33,429 nt of DNA from Candidatus Anoxychlamydiales bacterium (lineage in GTDB: Bacteria; Chlamydiota; Chlamydiia; Chlamydiales; SM23-39), in contig JAAKFJ010000004.1 in the NCBI GenBank assembly GCA_011064745.1, forward strand, positions 1 through 33,429, read 5' to 3'. Positions 1 through 8,408 of this stretch are shown here, in pieces; the first letter of the stretch is position 1, and each line of letters begins with the position of its first letter. The notes beneath the pieces were generated by a model. That model was not told the DNA's origin. It saw only the letters and a program-made list of their open reading frames with translations, and ran no database searches. Made by a program: the position numbers and the translations under genes.

Positions 1-273
1 ATAAATGATCAAATCGAGATTGAGATAAAATATGAAGGCTATATAACTCGCCAAAGAAAAGAAGTTCAAAAATTTGCGAATTTAGACAAGATAAAAATTC
101 CTAAAAATTTTTCATATGAAAAAATTAAAAACCTTAGATTTGAAGCTAAAGAAAAACTACTAAAATTTCTACCTCCAAATTTAGGGGTAGCTTCTCGTAT
201 AAATGGGGTTTCATTTGCTGATATTTCCATCCTTATCATAGAGCTTAAAAATAAAAAATCTTTTATTAACTAA
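1..273 (+). CDS. mnmG: MnmG (GidA) tRNA uridine-5-carboxymethylaminomethyl modification enzyme, C-terminal end (5' truncated by window)
   Basis: The first frame is open from base 1 to a TAA at 271-273 and encodes the last 90 residues of an MnmG/GidA protein. The C-terminal helical domain is recognisable: a YEGYITRQ segment, then KIP, then a P-x-LGVASRINGVSFADIS segment that matches the family's conserved end (GQASRISGVTPAAIS-like). MnmG works with MnmE to modify the wobble uridine of some tRNAs, using FAD and a folate methylene donor; the FAD domain lies outside the window. The next gene starts 22 bases downstream on the same strand, so they may be co-transcribed. In Chlamydia gidA is followed by lplA; here one small gene lies between them. 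Confidence 0.9.
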   Translation: MNDQIEIEIKYEGYITRQRKEVQKFANLDKIKIPKNFSYEKIKNLRFEAKEKLLKFLPPNLGVASRINGVSFADISILIIELKNKKSFIN

Positions 274-295
274 AATTTTTAGTTAATATGAGGTT

Positions 296-724
296 ATGAA
301 AAACGATACCCCTATAGCACTCATTATTACAGAAGATTTTTCGACTAAACTTTTTTTAAGAAAGCATTTAGATCAAAAATTCCATCTTATTGAGAAAAAA
401 ACCTCTGATGATGCTATTACAATTGCAGAGACTACCAATTTAGATCTTGTAATCTTAGACGATAGGATTAAAGATGCTATCGATCTTTGTTTTAATCTAA
501 AAAAAAGAAAAAGACTTTTCACTACTCCCATAATTTTAATTACTAAGAGTTTAAAAAAATCTTTTAAACAAAAGGCTCTAAAATCTGGAATCTTTGATTT
601 TTTATATCTCCCTTTAAAAGAAGATCATTTATTATCTCTATTAAAAAAATGTGAAGAGAACAAAAAAAGCATAAAAAAAGTCTCTTCTATTTCTTTTAAA
701 TTGAAAAACAATCCAAATAAGTAA
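296..724 (+). CDS. Receiver-only response-regulator-like protein with a degenerate phosphorylation pocket
   Basis: This 142-residue protein has the size and pattern of a single CheY-like receiver domain with no output domain. An acidic pair is at E13-D14 and the likely phospho-acceptor is D55 in LVILDD. The switch Thr/Ser lies in the LITKS segment. The conserved Lys of the KP motif is replaced: the family pattern DDYxxKPF reads DFLYLPL here. A receiver without this Lys usually cannot signal by normal phosphorylation, so it may be constitutive or act through partner binding. The last 30 residues are a basic tail. It sits between mnmG and the lipoate-ligase gene. No histidine kinase is nearby. 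The receiver fold is a confident call; the function is unknown. Confidence 0.7.
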   Translation: MKNDTPIALIITEDFSTKLFLRKHLDQKFHLIEKKTSDDAITIAETTNLDLVILDDRIKDAIDLCFNLKKRKRLFTTPIILITKSLKKSFKQKALKSGIFDFLYLPLKEDHLLSLLKKCEENKKSIKKVSSISFKLKNNPNK

Positions 725-742
725 TTTTACTTTTTTAATAAA

Positions 743-1432
743 ATGTTAAATTTTATCCATACCAAAAAGTTAAATATTTCAGATCAACTTAAACTAGAAG
801 AGCATCTTTTAAGACACTCTGATGAATCTTATTGTTTAATTAATGATGGAACATCAAAAGCTGTTGTTTTGGGCATATCTAACGATATCAAGGCCCTTGT
901 TAAAAATAAAGATCTCAAAAAAGACAAGATCTTACTTATAAAAAGATTTACAGCCGGTGGCTGCGTTTTTGTTGATGAAAATACTTTATTTATAACATTT
1001 ATTTTTTCAAAAAAATCATTAGATATTATTTTTTTTCCAGAATCCATTTTAAGATGGGCCGAAAAGTTTTATAAAAAAGTTTTTGAGATAGAAAATTTTA
1101 AATTAATCGAAAATGATTTTGTAATTGATAATAAAAAAATCGCTGGAAATGCCATGTACATCAAAAAAGATCGTTTTTTGTTGCATACTTCTTTTTTATT
1201 AGATTTTGATATAGAAAAAATGAAAAAATATTTAAAAATTCCAAAAGTTGCTCCTAAATATAGAAAAAACAGATCTCATGAATGTTTTTTATTCTCTATT
1301 AGCAAAATGTTTTCAAAAGAGGTTTTTGTTTCAAAAATAAAAAAGGTTTTGCAAAAGACATTTTTAGTCAAACCACTAAACATATTAGATACTAAAGAAG
1401 TAGAAAAAGAATATTCAACAAAATTTCTTTGA
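743..1432 (+). CDS. lplA: Lipoate-protein ligase A family protein (biotin/lipoate ligase fold)
   Basis: This 229-residue protein matches the biotin/lipoate A/B ligase fold. The nucleotide/lipoyl loop is R68-F-T-A-G-G73, followed by VDENTLFITFIF, equivalent to the RRxxGGGxVxHDxxNxNF pattern. The catalytic-lysine motif is K132-I-A-G-N-A, followed by DRFLLHTSFLLDFD. Members attach lipoate to E2 subunits of 2-oxoacid dehydrogenases or to GcvH. The position close behind mnmG matches the chlamydial gidA-lplA pair. The first Gly of the usual GGG triplet is Ala here, and the protein is shorter than E. coli LplA because it lacks the C-terminal accessory domain, which is common in scavenging ligases. 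The exact substrate (lipoate, lipoyl-AMP or octanoyl transfer) cannot be read from the sequence. Confidence 0.78.
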   Translation: MLNFIHTKKLNISDQLKLEEHLLRHSDESYCLINDGTSKAVVLGISNDIKALVKNKDLKKDKILLIKRFTAGGCVFVDENTLFITFIFSKKSLDIIFFPESILRWAEKFYKKVFEIENFKLIENDFVIDNKKIAGNAMYIKKDRFLLHTSFLLDFDIEKMKKYLKIPKVAPKYRKNRSHECFLFSISKMFSKEVFVSKIKKVLQKTFLVKPLNILDTKEVEKEYSTKFL

Positions 1433-1537
1433 TAAATTTAAAAATTATTAAAAACTTTTCCAAATAAGATCTTATTGACAAATAACTATTAAAAAATTTT
1501 TAATGGTATAAGAGATCAATTAAAACTGGGAAAATAT

Positions 1538-2671
1538 ATGTACAAGCTAATAAATAAATCATTTTTGATAATTTTTATTTCTTTATCTTTTTTAAGTCTT
1601 CAAGTTTTTGCCGATGGCTGCGTACCTTGTCAGCCTAAAGATAATGATGAGTGTGATTTATGTTATGAAAAATCTATAAATAAGCCTTATGATCAAGGCC
1701 TTGCTATTTGCAGAGGTTCTCTTCCAGAGGCTTATAATGCCCCCGGTAATGTTACTATCTGTGATGGCATGCAAGGTTATGTCAAAGCCACTTTTATTTA
1801 TTGGCAAGCACCGGGCGATTATCCAAGACTTGGTATACTTTATAATGGGGCAGCTTTTAACCCTATAGATGTTCAAAGATTAGATTTTAGTTACGATTAT
1901 GAACCGGGTTTTAAAGTTGGAATTGGTAAATATTATAAGTTGGATAATTGGAATGTATTTTTAAACTATACGAGATTGCATACCACAAACAGATTTGATT
2001 TTACTTTTGCAGACACCTCTCAAGCTTTTTCCACCTTATATTTAATCAATACTTTATCTGGCAATCCCCTGATAAATTTTCAAGCTAGATGGGAAAGAAA
2101 TATTGATAAAGCCGATTTAGAGCTTGCTAGATTATATTATGTGGGAAGACGTGTAATATTAAGACCTTTTGCAGGAGTAAGTAGCCATTGGATTTCTCAG
2201 AAATATGATTTTTTAGTTTTTAATAATGGCGCGCAATCAGCATCTACCCATGCAAGATCAACCTCTTGGGCTTTAGGGCCAAGATTTGGAATGGATTCAG
2301 AGTGGATTTTTTGGGGCAATACTAGAGTTTTTGCAAATTTGGCTTTGAGTCTATTATATGCGTCAAATAAAACTAACGCTGATATATCAGATTATGCAAC
2401 GGCTTCTAGAGATTTTCATCTAGATAAAGAAAGAGTAAGAACGCTCAGGCATGTTGAAGAGTTGATAATAGGTTTTGGTTGGGGATCATATCTGGCTAAT
2501 GATCGCGTCTTTTTTGATGCAACAATTGGTTATGAAACAGAATACTTTTCCAACACTAATTATTATACCAACTATATCGATGATGCGATCCATACTACGA
2601 GAGCAGATATTTATAATCCGGGAAATTTATTTTTGCATGGGCTGATTGTAAGTGCGAGACTTAATTTTTAA
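1538..2671 (+). CDS. Cysteine-rich MOMP-like outer-membrane beta-barrel protein (Lpg1974-type family)
   Basis: The 377-residue product starts with a Sec signal peptide (basic start, hydrophobic core at residues 8-24, cleavage after A25). Six cysteines follow in the first ~55 mature residues: two CxxC-type pairs starting at C28 and C39, then two single cysteines. The rest alternates aromatic and polar segments typical of beta strands (YVKATFIYWQA, FKVGIGKYYKL, FANLALSLLYA), and the protein ends in Phe (SARLNF), the BAM recognition pattern. This resembles the Legionella Lpg1974/MOMP-like porins that several environmental chlamydiae carry in many copies. The cysteines would suit disulfide cross-linking in the envelope. 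It is alone on its strand, with a GGGA ribosome-binding site before the ATG. Confidence 0.75.
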   Translation: MYKLINKSFLIIFISLSFLSLQVFADGCVPCQPKDNDECDLCYEKSINKPYDQGLAICRGSLPEAYNAPGNVTICDGMQGYVKATFIYWQAPGDYPRLGILYNGAAFNPIDVQRLDFSYDYEPGFKVGIGKYYKLDNWNVFLNYTRLHTTNRFDFTFADTSQAFSTLYLINTLSGNPLINFQARWERNIDKADLELARLYYVGRRVILRPFAGVSSHWISQKYDFLVFNNGAQSASTHARSTSWALGPRFGMDSEWIFWGNTRVFANLALSLLYASNKTNADISDYATASRDFHLDKERVRTLRHVEELIIGFGWGSYLANDRVFFDATIGYETEYFSNTNYYTNYIDDAIHTTRADIYNPGNLFLHGLIVSARLNF

Positions 2672-2864
2672 AAAAAAGCTCCGCTGCAAGGACCTAAAAC
2701 ACTGCTTACAACATTATGTTTAAGTGGAAACGTTTCTCAGAGAGAGCTGGTAAGGCCTGCAAACTCAAATTTGGGTCCCACCGCGCTATAAATCTGACGT
2801 CATGTTCCCTAATGTTTGTTTTCGTTGTTAAGCACACATTAAAGGCTGCCCTATAGCAGCAGAG
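2671..2864 (-). ncRNA. ssrS: 6S-like RNA (candidate ssrS) with rho-independent terminator
   Basis: Read on the minus strand, this non-coding stretch folds into one long rod. The ends pair over nine positions (2864-2856 with 2687-2679, one G-U). A second stem pairs 2834-2824 with 2712-2703. An open bubble of 14 nt (2823-2810) against 13 nt (2725-2713) follows. Then come stems 2809-2804 with 2731-2726 and 2797-2793 with 2741-2737, and an apical stem around 2782-2777 with 2755-2749. The closing stem runs into seven U (2677-2671). A ~190-nt rod with a central bubble is the hallmark of 6S RNA, which traps sigma70-type RNA polymerase. Base composition is visibly richer in G+C than the flanks. The fold was done by hand, and the name rests on architecture rather than a profile match. 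Confidence 0.62.
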
Positions 2865-2881
2865 TTAAAAACTTGTAAGAA

Positions 2882-2910
2882 AAATTAATCCTTTAAAGAT
2901 ATTAGCTCAA
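2882..2910 (-). promoter_or_regulatory. Candidate promoter of the 6S-like RNA
   Basis: On the minus strand TTGAGC (2910-2905) is followed after 17 nt by TAATTT (2887-2882). A start near 2875 would put the transcript about ten bases before the closing stem of the 6S-like RNA. The match to consensus is moderate, in an AT-rich background where chance matches are common. Confidence 0.35.
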
Positions 2911-2965
2911 GCATTTTTTTTAAAATTTTTTAAAAAAAATATAAGTCTTTAACTCTTAAATTTTT

Positions 2966-3718
2966 TCACTTTTTCTTTCTTGGAAAAAGACTTTTAAAGA
3001 GATGTTTTGTTGTATCTTTTGACGCTTTGGCTATAGCCTCTACCAGATCGATATCTTGCGGGCAAACTTCTTTGCAGTTTTGAGCATTGCCACAATCCGA
3101 TACTCCTCCATCTTTTACAAGATTTAAAAATCTTTCATCTTTTATATTTTTTCCAAGTGGATGATTGTTAAAAAGATTGATTTGAGAGATGGCTTGAGGA
3201 CCGATAAAGTTTGAGCGGTTATTGTATTGCGGGCAAGCTTCTAAACAGCAGCCGCAAGTCATACATTTAGATAAAATATATAAAGCATCTCTTTTGGCTG
3301 GATCTATTTTCACACCAAAGCTTTCAGGATCTATATCATTTATATCTATCCAAGCCTTAACCTTTTTTAACTGCTCGAACATTTTTGATCTATTAACAAC
3401 TAGATCTCTTATAAGATGAAATTTGGAAAGTGGGGCTAAAACAATAGTTTTAGTTTTTTCAATGAGAGGTTTTATTAAAGCGGTGCAAGCTTGTCTTGGA
3501 TAGCCGTTTATAAGCATAGAACAAGCGCCACAGACCTCTTCTAAACAACTCATCTCAAAACTAATGGGAGCTACTTTTTTACCCATTTTATTCACAGGAT
3601 TTTTTTGAATTTCTAGCAAGGCCGAAATAACATTTGAGCCTTCAATGTATTTAAGCTCAAATTTTTCAAAATACTGTTTTTGAGATGTTCCTCTATAAAC
3701 CTTTAAAATATATTTCAT
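2966..3718 (-). CDS. sdhB: Succinate dehydrogenase / fumarate reductase iron-sulfur subunit
   Basis: This 250-residue protein carries the electron relay of complex II. The N-terminal half has the plant-type [2Fe-2S] ligands in CLEEVCGACSMLINGYPRQAC. The C-terminal half has the cluster motifs CMTCGCCLEACPQ and CGNAQNCKEVCPQDI for the [4Fe-4S] and [3Fe-4S] centres. The sequence resembles the Bacillus/chlamydial type more than the E. coli type. Its ATG overlaps the sdhA stop (ATGA), so translation is probably coupled. It is the last gene of sdhC-sdhA-sdhB, and the 6S-like RNA lies about 100 bases downstream on the same strand. Confidence 0.95.
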   Translation of the reverse strand: MKYILKVYRGTSQKQYFEKFELKYIEGSNVISALLEIQKNPVNKMGKKVAPISFEMSCLEEVCGACSMLINGYPRQACTALIKPLIEKTKTIVLAPLSKFHLIRDLVVNRSKMFEQLKKVKAWIDINDIDPESFGVKIDPAKRDALYILSKCMTCGCCLEACPQYNNRSNFIGPQAISQINLFNNHPLGKNIKDERFLNLVKDGGVSDCGNAQNCKEVCPQDIDLVEAIAKASKDTTKHLFKSLFPRKKK

Positions 3719-5586
3719 AAAACTTTTTCAAAATTTTTATAATTTTTTATATCTGGTATTTTTTGTTGTTTTTGATATGTTCTATCTATCGGATCAAAGT
3801 GTCTTACATCAACATCTTTATATGATATTTCAATATCATTTATTTTTTCATTATAAGTTGCTAAAGTCGTTTTTAAATATTTTTTATCATCTCTTTTAGA
3901 GAACTCTTTTTTAAAATGAGACCCTCTAGATTCATCTCTTTTTATTGCTCCAAGGGTTATTGCCATAGCATATTTTAGCATGTAGGGAAACTGCCTTGCA
4001 AAAATATAGCTTTGATTTAAAGTGGTTGATTTATCAACAAGCTGGATGTTTTTTATACGAGACTCAATTTTAATTAACTTATCTAAAGTATCTTTTAAGT
4101 CTTTGTTATTTCTTTTAACAGTTACATTATTAAGCATCAAAGAGGCCATCTCCTGATGAAGATCATAAACATTTTCATCTCCTCTTTGATGAAGCAGTTT
4201 AAACTTTTTTTTCTCTTCAGTTTCAATTTCTTCTTTTACATCAGGGCTTTCTTCTTTTAACTCTTCTGAATTTTTATCTATATATCTTGGGATTTCTTTT
4301 GCCGCAACAAGACCACTAAAAATACAGGCAAGTAGAGCATTAGCGCCTAGTCTATTCGCTCCATGATAGAGATAATCGCTCTCACCAATATTGAAAAGAC
4401 CCTCAATATTGCTCATTTGTCTAAATCTTTTGTCTCTATCCACGTCATCTATCGCTGGCCAATCAACATATGCTCCCCCCATTGTGTAGTGAACAGCTAC
4501 AAAAACTTTCATAGGCACTTTTTTAGGATCTTCATCTCTAAATTTTTGATAGATATTTAGAGGAGTTTCAACTTTTTTCAAAGTTTCATCTGATAAATGG
4601 GTGGCATCTAAATAAACTTGATTTTTTTTATCAATTCCAAGGCCAAGTTCGCACACCTTTAAAATTTCTCTAGCTGCAATATCTCTTGGCACCAAATTTT
4701 TATACTCTGGATACATCTCTTCTAAAAAAAACCACTTTTCATTTGATTGGCCACATTTTTTCATTGTTCCATCTGGAAATTCAATCTCTTTTGTTTCATC
4801 GCCATAGACCCAGATTCTTGCCCCTTCTGCTCTAACAGCTTCTGAAATAAGTCTTAGTTTATCTTCTCCTAAAATTGCCGTTGGATGGATTTGAATAAAT
4901 TCAGGATTAGCAAGTTTCATGCCTTGGGTAAAAAGGATAGAATTTGCCACCCCAGTGCAAGCATAAGAATTGGTAGATTTTCCAAAAATGAGGCCTAAGC
5001 CCCCTGTTGCAATAACTACAGCATCAGCAAATAGCGCAAAAATATTTAAATCATTATGGTTTTGAAAAACAGCTCCTCTGGCTCTATTTTTTTTATCTTT
5101 TATAAGTTTTATAAACTCATGATTTTCAAATCTTTTAACTTTGTTTTTCTCTTCTAGACGTCTTACTTGTTCATCGAGTGAATATATCAGTTGCTGGCCT
5201 GTTGATGAATTTACATAAGCTGTTCTTTTAAATAACGTCCCTCCAAATCCTCTAAAATCTATATCACCATTTTCATCTCTATTAAATAAACAACCTATTT
5301 GATCTAACATCTTTATAATGTATGGAGCGTTTAAACACATCTCTAGAGTTGGCGGTTGATCTGCTAAAAAATCACCACCTTTTATAGTTTCAAAGCTGTG
5401 CAGAATTGGGCTATCGCCATTTTTATCTGAAATAGCTGCATTAATTCCACCTTGAGCGCAAACAGAATGCGAGCGTCTTGCAGGCAGAAGAGATACTAGA
5501 TAAATAAATACACCACTTTTCGCTAAACTCATGGCAGCACTCAAGCCTGCTAATCCCGCTCCTATAACAATAACTTTTTTTTCCAT
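3715..5586 (-). CDS. sdhA: Succinate dehydrogenase / fumarate reductase flavoprotein subunit
   Basis: This 623-residue protein is the catalytic subunit. It begins with the Rossmann dinucleotide motif VIVIGAGLAGLSAAMSLA. The SHSVCAQGGINA segment carries the His that binds FAD covalently. Catalytic-region motifs QIHPTAI, EAVRAEGARIW and AVHYTMGGAYVD are all present. The C-terminal helical region (about 470-600) is normal, apart from a Glu/Lys-rich acidic stretch around residues 440-460. It oxidises succinate to fumarate and passes electrons to SdhB. AAGGAAA lies about ten bases before the ATG. The gene is 16 bases from sdhC and overlaps sdhB by four bases. Confidence 0.96.
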   Translation of the reverse strand: MEKKVIVIGAGLAGLSAAMSLAKSGVFIYLVSLLPARRSHSVCAQGGINAAISDKNGDSPILHSFETIKGGDFLADQPPTLEMCLNAPYIIKMLDQIGCLFNRDENGDIDFRGFGGTLFKRTAYVNSSTGQQLIYSLDEQVRRLEEKNKVKRFENHEFIKLIKDKKNRARGAVFQNHNDLNIFALFADAVVIATGGLGLIFGKSTNSYACTGVANSILFTQGMKLANPEFIQIHPTAILGEDKLRLISEAVRAEGARIWVYGDETKEIEFPDGTMKKCGQSNEKWFFLEEMYPEYKNLVPRDIAAREILKVCELGLGIDKKNQVYLDATHLSDETLKKVETPLNIYQKFRDEDPKKVPMKVFVAVHYTMGGAYVDWPAIDDVDRDKRFRQMSNIEGLFNIGESDYLYHGANRLGANALLACIFSGLVAAKEIPRYIDKNSEELKEESPDVKEEIETEEKKKFKLLHQRGDENVYDLHQEMASLMLNNVTVKRNNKDLKDTLDKLIKIESRIKNIQLVDKSTTLNQSYIFARQFPYMLKYAMAITLGAIKRDESRGSHFKKEFSKRDDKKYLKTTLATYNEKINDIEISYKDVDVRHFDPIDRTYQKQQKIPDIKNYKNFEKVL

Positions 5587-5602
5587 AAAAAATAAATTTC
5601 CT

Positions 5603-6442
5603 TTAATAAAAAAAGCTCGACCAAATAGATATAAATCCTAAAGATATTATTGCAATCATGGCCCAAAAACAGATTCTCAAAGAAATACTTTGAGATCTAT
5701 TAGAAATAATAAATCCCCAACTCATTAAAAAGGTCCAAAGTCCATTTAATGCATGAAAAGATGCCGCCACTACAAAAAGAGAGTATATACCGACCATAAA
5801 AGGATTCTTAAAGGTATCTCTAACTTCTAACAAAAATGCCTGGCCAGATTCTTTTGTAAAAGCTAAAACCTGAAAATTTTTTAACTTCATTTTCTGAAAT
5901 TTTTCATCTAAAAATTTTGTTTCATCTTTTGAAAAAATTTTTGCGCCCATCGAGGCTGCTAAAGCATCTAGTTTAGCATCTTTTTTAATCTTAACTAAAA
6001 AATATGTACTTTTATTTAAAGTAACTTTTTTAGGACTATTTATAAATCTCATTTGAACAATATGAAAAATGAGTAAAATCGCAACAATATATGATGTGAT
6101 TCTTTGCCAAGTATAGGCTTTGTTTCTTTTATATTGATATAGAGCGGCTTTTTTACCATCAGTTTTAAAAGAGTTAACCTCTCCAGTAGTAATATATTTA
6201 ATTCCCAAAGAGGCATGAAATAATAAAGGAATACCAATCAAGGTTATTTCAACAAATTTTAGATATGGAATAGCTTGAAATGCGCTAACAGCTTTAATAA
6301 AAAAATGCCCCTTATCTAAAAATAGACTCGCTGTAGAATTGGTCATCAAATGCTCAAACAAAAAAAGAGTTAAAAAAAATCCAGTTAAAGATTGAAGACG
6401 TCTAAAGACAAAGGAGATTGGTATCTTTTTTGTTATCATCAT
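5603..6442 (-). CDS. sdhC: Succinate dehydrogenase cytochrome b558-type membrane subunit with an extra loop domain
   Basis: This 279-residue protein is the single membrane anchor of a B. subtilis-type complex II. Hydrophobic segments lie at about 12-30, 60-78, 112-132, 213-235 and 250-277. Histidines suited to haem ligation occur in EHLMTN, FHASLG, FHIVQM and FHALNG. It is much longer than the ~200 residues of the B. subtilis protein, because a soluble segment of about 75 residues (roughly 137-212) sits between the third and fourth membrane helices. From memory, chlamydial SdhC proteins are also long, so this is probably a lineage trait. It is the first gene of the sdh operon. Confidence 0.88.
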   Translation of the reverse strand: MMITKKIPISFVFRRLQSLTGFFLTLFLFEHLMTNSTASLFLDKGHFFIKAVSAFQAIPYLKFVEITLIGIPLLFHASLGIKYITTGEVNSFKTDGKKAALYQYKRNKAYTWQRITSYIVAILLIFHIVQMRFINSPKKVTLNKSTYFLVKIKKDAKLDALAASMGAKIFSKDETKFLDEKFQKMKLKNFQVLAFTKESGQAFLLEVRDTFKNPFMVGIYSLFVVAASFHALNGLWTFLMSWGFIISNRSQSISLRICFWAMIAIISLGFISIWSSFFY

Positions 6443-6566
6443 TATTTATTTTTTTCAAAATCAATACATTTTAAAAAAAAACTCTTTTTGTTTTCTATTT
6501 AAAAAAATTAATTTTTTAAAAAAATATGAAAATTTTTAAAGTTAAAATTTATTGATAATAAAAATA

Positions 6567-7424
6567 CTATCCTAAAGCTTTAAGAGCTTGCTTCATGACT
6601 TTTTCATCTAATAGAGTTCGATGGCTCCATTCATCCGATAGTTTGATTATCTTTTTAGAATCAGTCACATTTTTGACTTTAGTGTATAAAAAACTTTTTT
6701 CAGGCAACATTCCATCTTTTGGAGCATAAATTAAACACTTTGGACTCTCAATTTGAACAAATGCTTTTTTAGCTTTTAGATTCCAATTTGAAATTTTCAA
6801 AAACATACGTATTATCCAAGGAATAATTATTAAAAATCTTAAAATTGAGTGTTTTACAAAAGATCCTAAAGATCCTAAAGATCTATCATTTATCAAATAG
6901 GTATTTTTATCTTTTAGTAGTGATATAGATCTTGTAGCAATGATTCCCCCTAAGGAATGTCCATGGACAACCTTTTTTTTATAGCCTAAAGAGTTTGCCC
7001 ATTTTATAACAGCAATGCCATCTTTAATAAGACCAGGACCGGTTGGTCTGCCTTCACTTTTTACAACTCCTCTATAATTGAAAAGGAGCACATCAAATCC
7101 CAACTTTTGAATTTTTTTGATATAATCCATTGAAATATTTTCATAAGGCACACCTTGACCATTAAAGTTTATCCACACTTTTCGCCTTTTGAAATAATCG
7201 ATAAAGCCTTTTTCTCTTTTAAAAAGCATTCCATTTAACTTGATATTATCCTCAGCCACAATAGTAATCTCTTGACCACGCAGCTTGTCTTTAAAATCAT
7301 TTCGAGCTTTTTGGATAACCTTTTTAGAATATAGATTTCTCACTAATGAGCCTACAAAGGTAGCGGCAAATTGCTGTGGAATAACAAAATAACTAACAAT
7401 TCTAGAAAACATACTAAATCTCAA
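6567..7424 (-). CDS. Alpha/beta-hydrolase, CHLPS/DUF818-like
   Basis: This 285-residue protein has the alpha/beta-hydrolase layout. The nucleophile elbow GHSLGG places the nucleophile at S157. A candidate acid is D237 (APKDGM) and the candidate base is H268 (WSHRTL). A strand-turn FNYRGVVKSEGRPTG precedes the elbow, as in the Chlamydia CHLPS proteins (DUF818), which I consider the closest family. The N-terminus (about 1-30) is hydrophobic or amphipathic and could be a membrane anchor. The substrate is unknown. It lies between sdhC and tatD on the same strand with AT-rich gaps of over 120 bases on both sides, so it probably has its own promoter. C. trachomatis has no gene at this position as far as I recall. 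Confidence 0.7.
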   Translation of the reverse strand: MRFSMFSRIVSYFVIPQQFAATFVGSLVRNLYSKKVIQKARNDFKDKLRGQEITIVAEDNIKLNGMLFKREKGFIDYFKRRKVWINFNGQGVPYENISMDYIKKIQKLGFDVLLFNYRGVVKSEGRPTGPGLIKDGIAVIKWANSLGYKKKVVHGHSLGGIIATRSISLLKDKNTYLINDRSLGSLGSFVKHSILRFLIIIPWIIRMFLKISNWNLKAKKAFVQIESPKCLIYAPKDGMLPEKSFLYTKVKNVTDSKKIIKLSDEWSHRTLLDEKVMKQALKALG

Positions 7425-7586
7425 ACATTTATTTTAAATTCAATTTAAATTGATTATTATACTTACTCACAAACATATATTATAAACAAATAAACAGTTT
7501 TATTTAAACAATCATTTTAAGCTAATTATTATCAATGCCTTAATGCTTATTGATTTGTCTAACATCAGGTATAATTGCTTATAAAT

Positions 7587-8354
7587 TTATTTAGAAAAAT
7601 AAAATTTCATAGCATTATCAAAAGTTATCTTAGCTATCTCATCCAAACTAATATTTTTAATATCTGCCATCATTTGAGCCACCTCTACTACATTGGCCGG
7701 TTCATTTAGCTTTCCTCTCTTAGATTGAGGAGCTAAAAGGGGCGAGTCTGTCTCTATTAAAATCTTATCTAGAGGAACCATCTTTACAATATCTCTGATA
7801 TCCCCTGCATTTTTAAAAGTAATGATACCGCTAAAAGATATATACCATCCTCTATCTAGGACGTTCATTGCTTCTTTCTCTATGCCTGTAAAACAATGCA
7901 GGACAGCCTTTTGATTTATAAATTCTTTATCGACTATCTCAAAAAGATCTAAAAAAGCGTCTCTACAATGAATGATTAGAGGTAGATTGTGTTTCTTGGC
8001 TAATTTTAAATAATCTATGAAATATTTCTTTTGCAGCTCTTTTTTTGTCTTTCCATAAAAATAATCTAAGCCACTCTCTCCAATAGCTACTATTTTTTTA
8101 TCTTTTGCTTTTTTTTCAACAGATTCATAAAAAACATCCCTTTCATAATCTACGTCATGTGGGGTTGTAGCTGCGCTATTATAGATAAAATCATATCTAT
8201 TAGATAATTTTAAGCCCTCTTCTAAAGAGGTCTTATTTGTGCAAACGTTAATGATTTTTGTAACATTGGCATTTTTTGCATTCTGAATTATTTCATCAAT
8301 GTTTTTATATTCATCTTCTAGGGTTAAATGAGCATGTGAATCAAAAAATTCCAT
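7587..8354 (-). CDS. tatD: TatD-family metal-dependent hydrolase / deoxyribonuclease
   Basis: This 255-residue protein shows the full set of TatD metal-ligand motifs: SHAHL near the start, GESGLDYFYG for the bridging Glu, HCRDAF, LHCFTG, and ETDSPLLAPQ with D203. The end (NISLDEIAKITFDNAMKFY) matches the family. TatD proteins are TIM-barrel nucleases of the amidohydrolase superfamily. The chlamydial member (ycfH) lies next to the sdh genes, as here. The name tatD is used for the family; the paralog (TatD, YcfH or YjjV) cannot be separated by eye. Confidence 0.93.
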   Translation of the reverse strand: MEFFDSHAHLTLEDEYKNIDEIIQNAKNANVTKIINVCTNKTSLEEGLKLSNRYDFIYNSAATTPHDVDYERDVFYESVEKKAKDKKIVAIGESGLDYFYGKTKKELQKKYFIDYLKLAKKHNLPLIIHCRDAFLDLFEIVDKEFINQKAVLHCFTGIEKEAMNVLDRGWYISFSGIITFKNAGDIRDIVKMVPLDKILIETDSPLLAPQSKRGKLNEPANVVEVAQMMADIKNISLDEIAKITFDNAMKFYFSK

Positions 8355-8408
8355 ATTTTATTGATCTCCATTTTTTGAATATCTAAAATTAATCTTTGCT
8401 TTTTTTTC

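Noticed and set aside
1475-1512. TTGACA and TATAAG upstream of the MOMP-like gene as a promoter pair
   Set aside because: The spacer is 26 bases, far from 17. Either box alone is not enough in such AT-rich DNA.
2671-2864. tmRNA, RNase P RNA or SRP RNA
   Set aside because: None of their landmarks (tRNA-like end, P4 sequence, SRP GGAA/GNRA apical motif) is visible, and the length and single rod with central bubble fit 6S better.
2910-2945. A/T-only inverted repeat after sdhB as terminator
   Set aside because: The stem consists only of A and T in a region that is nearly all A and T, so pairing is expected by chance.
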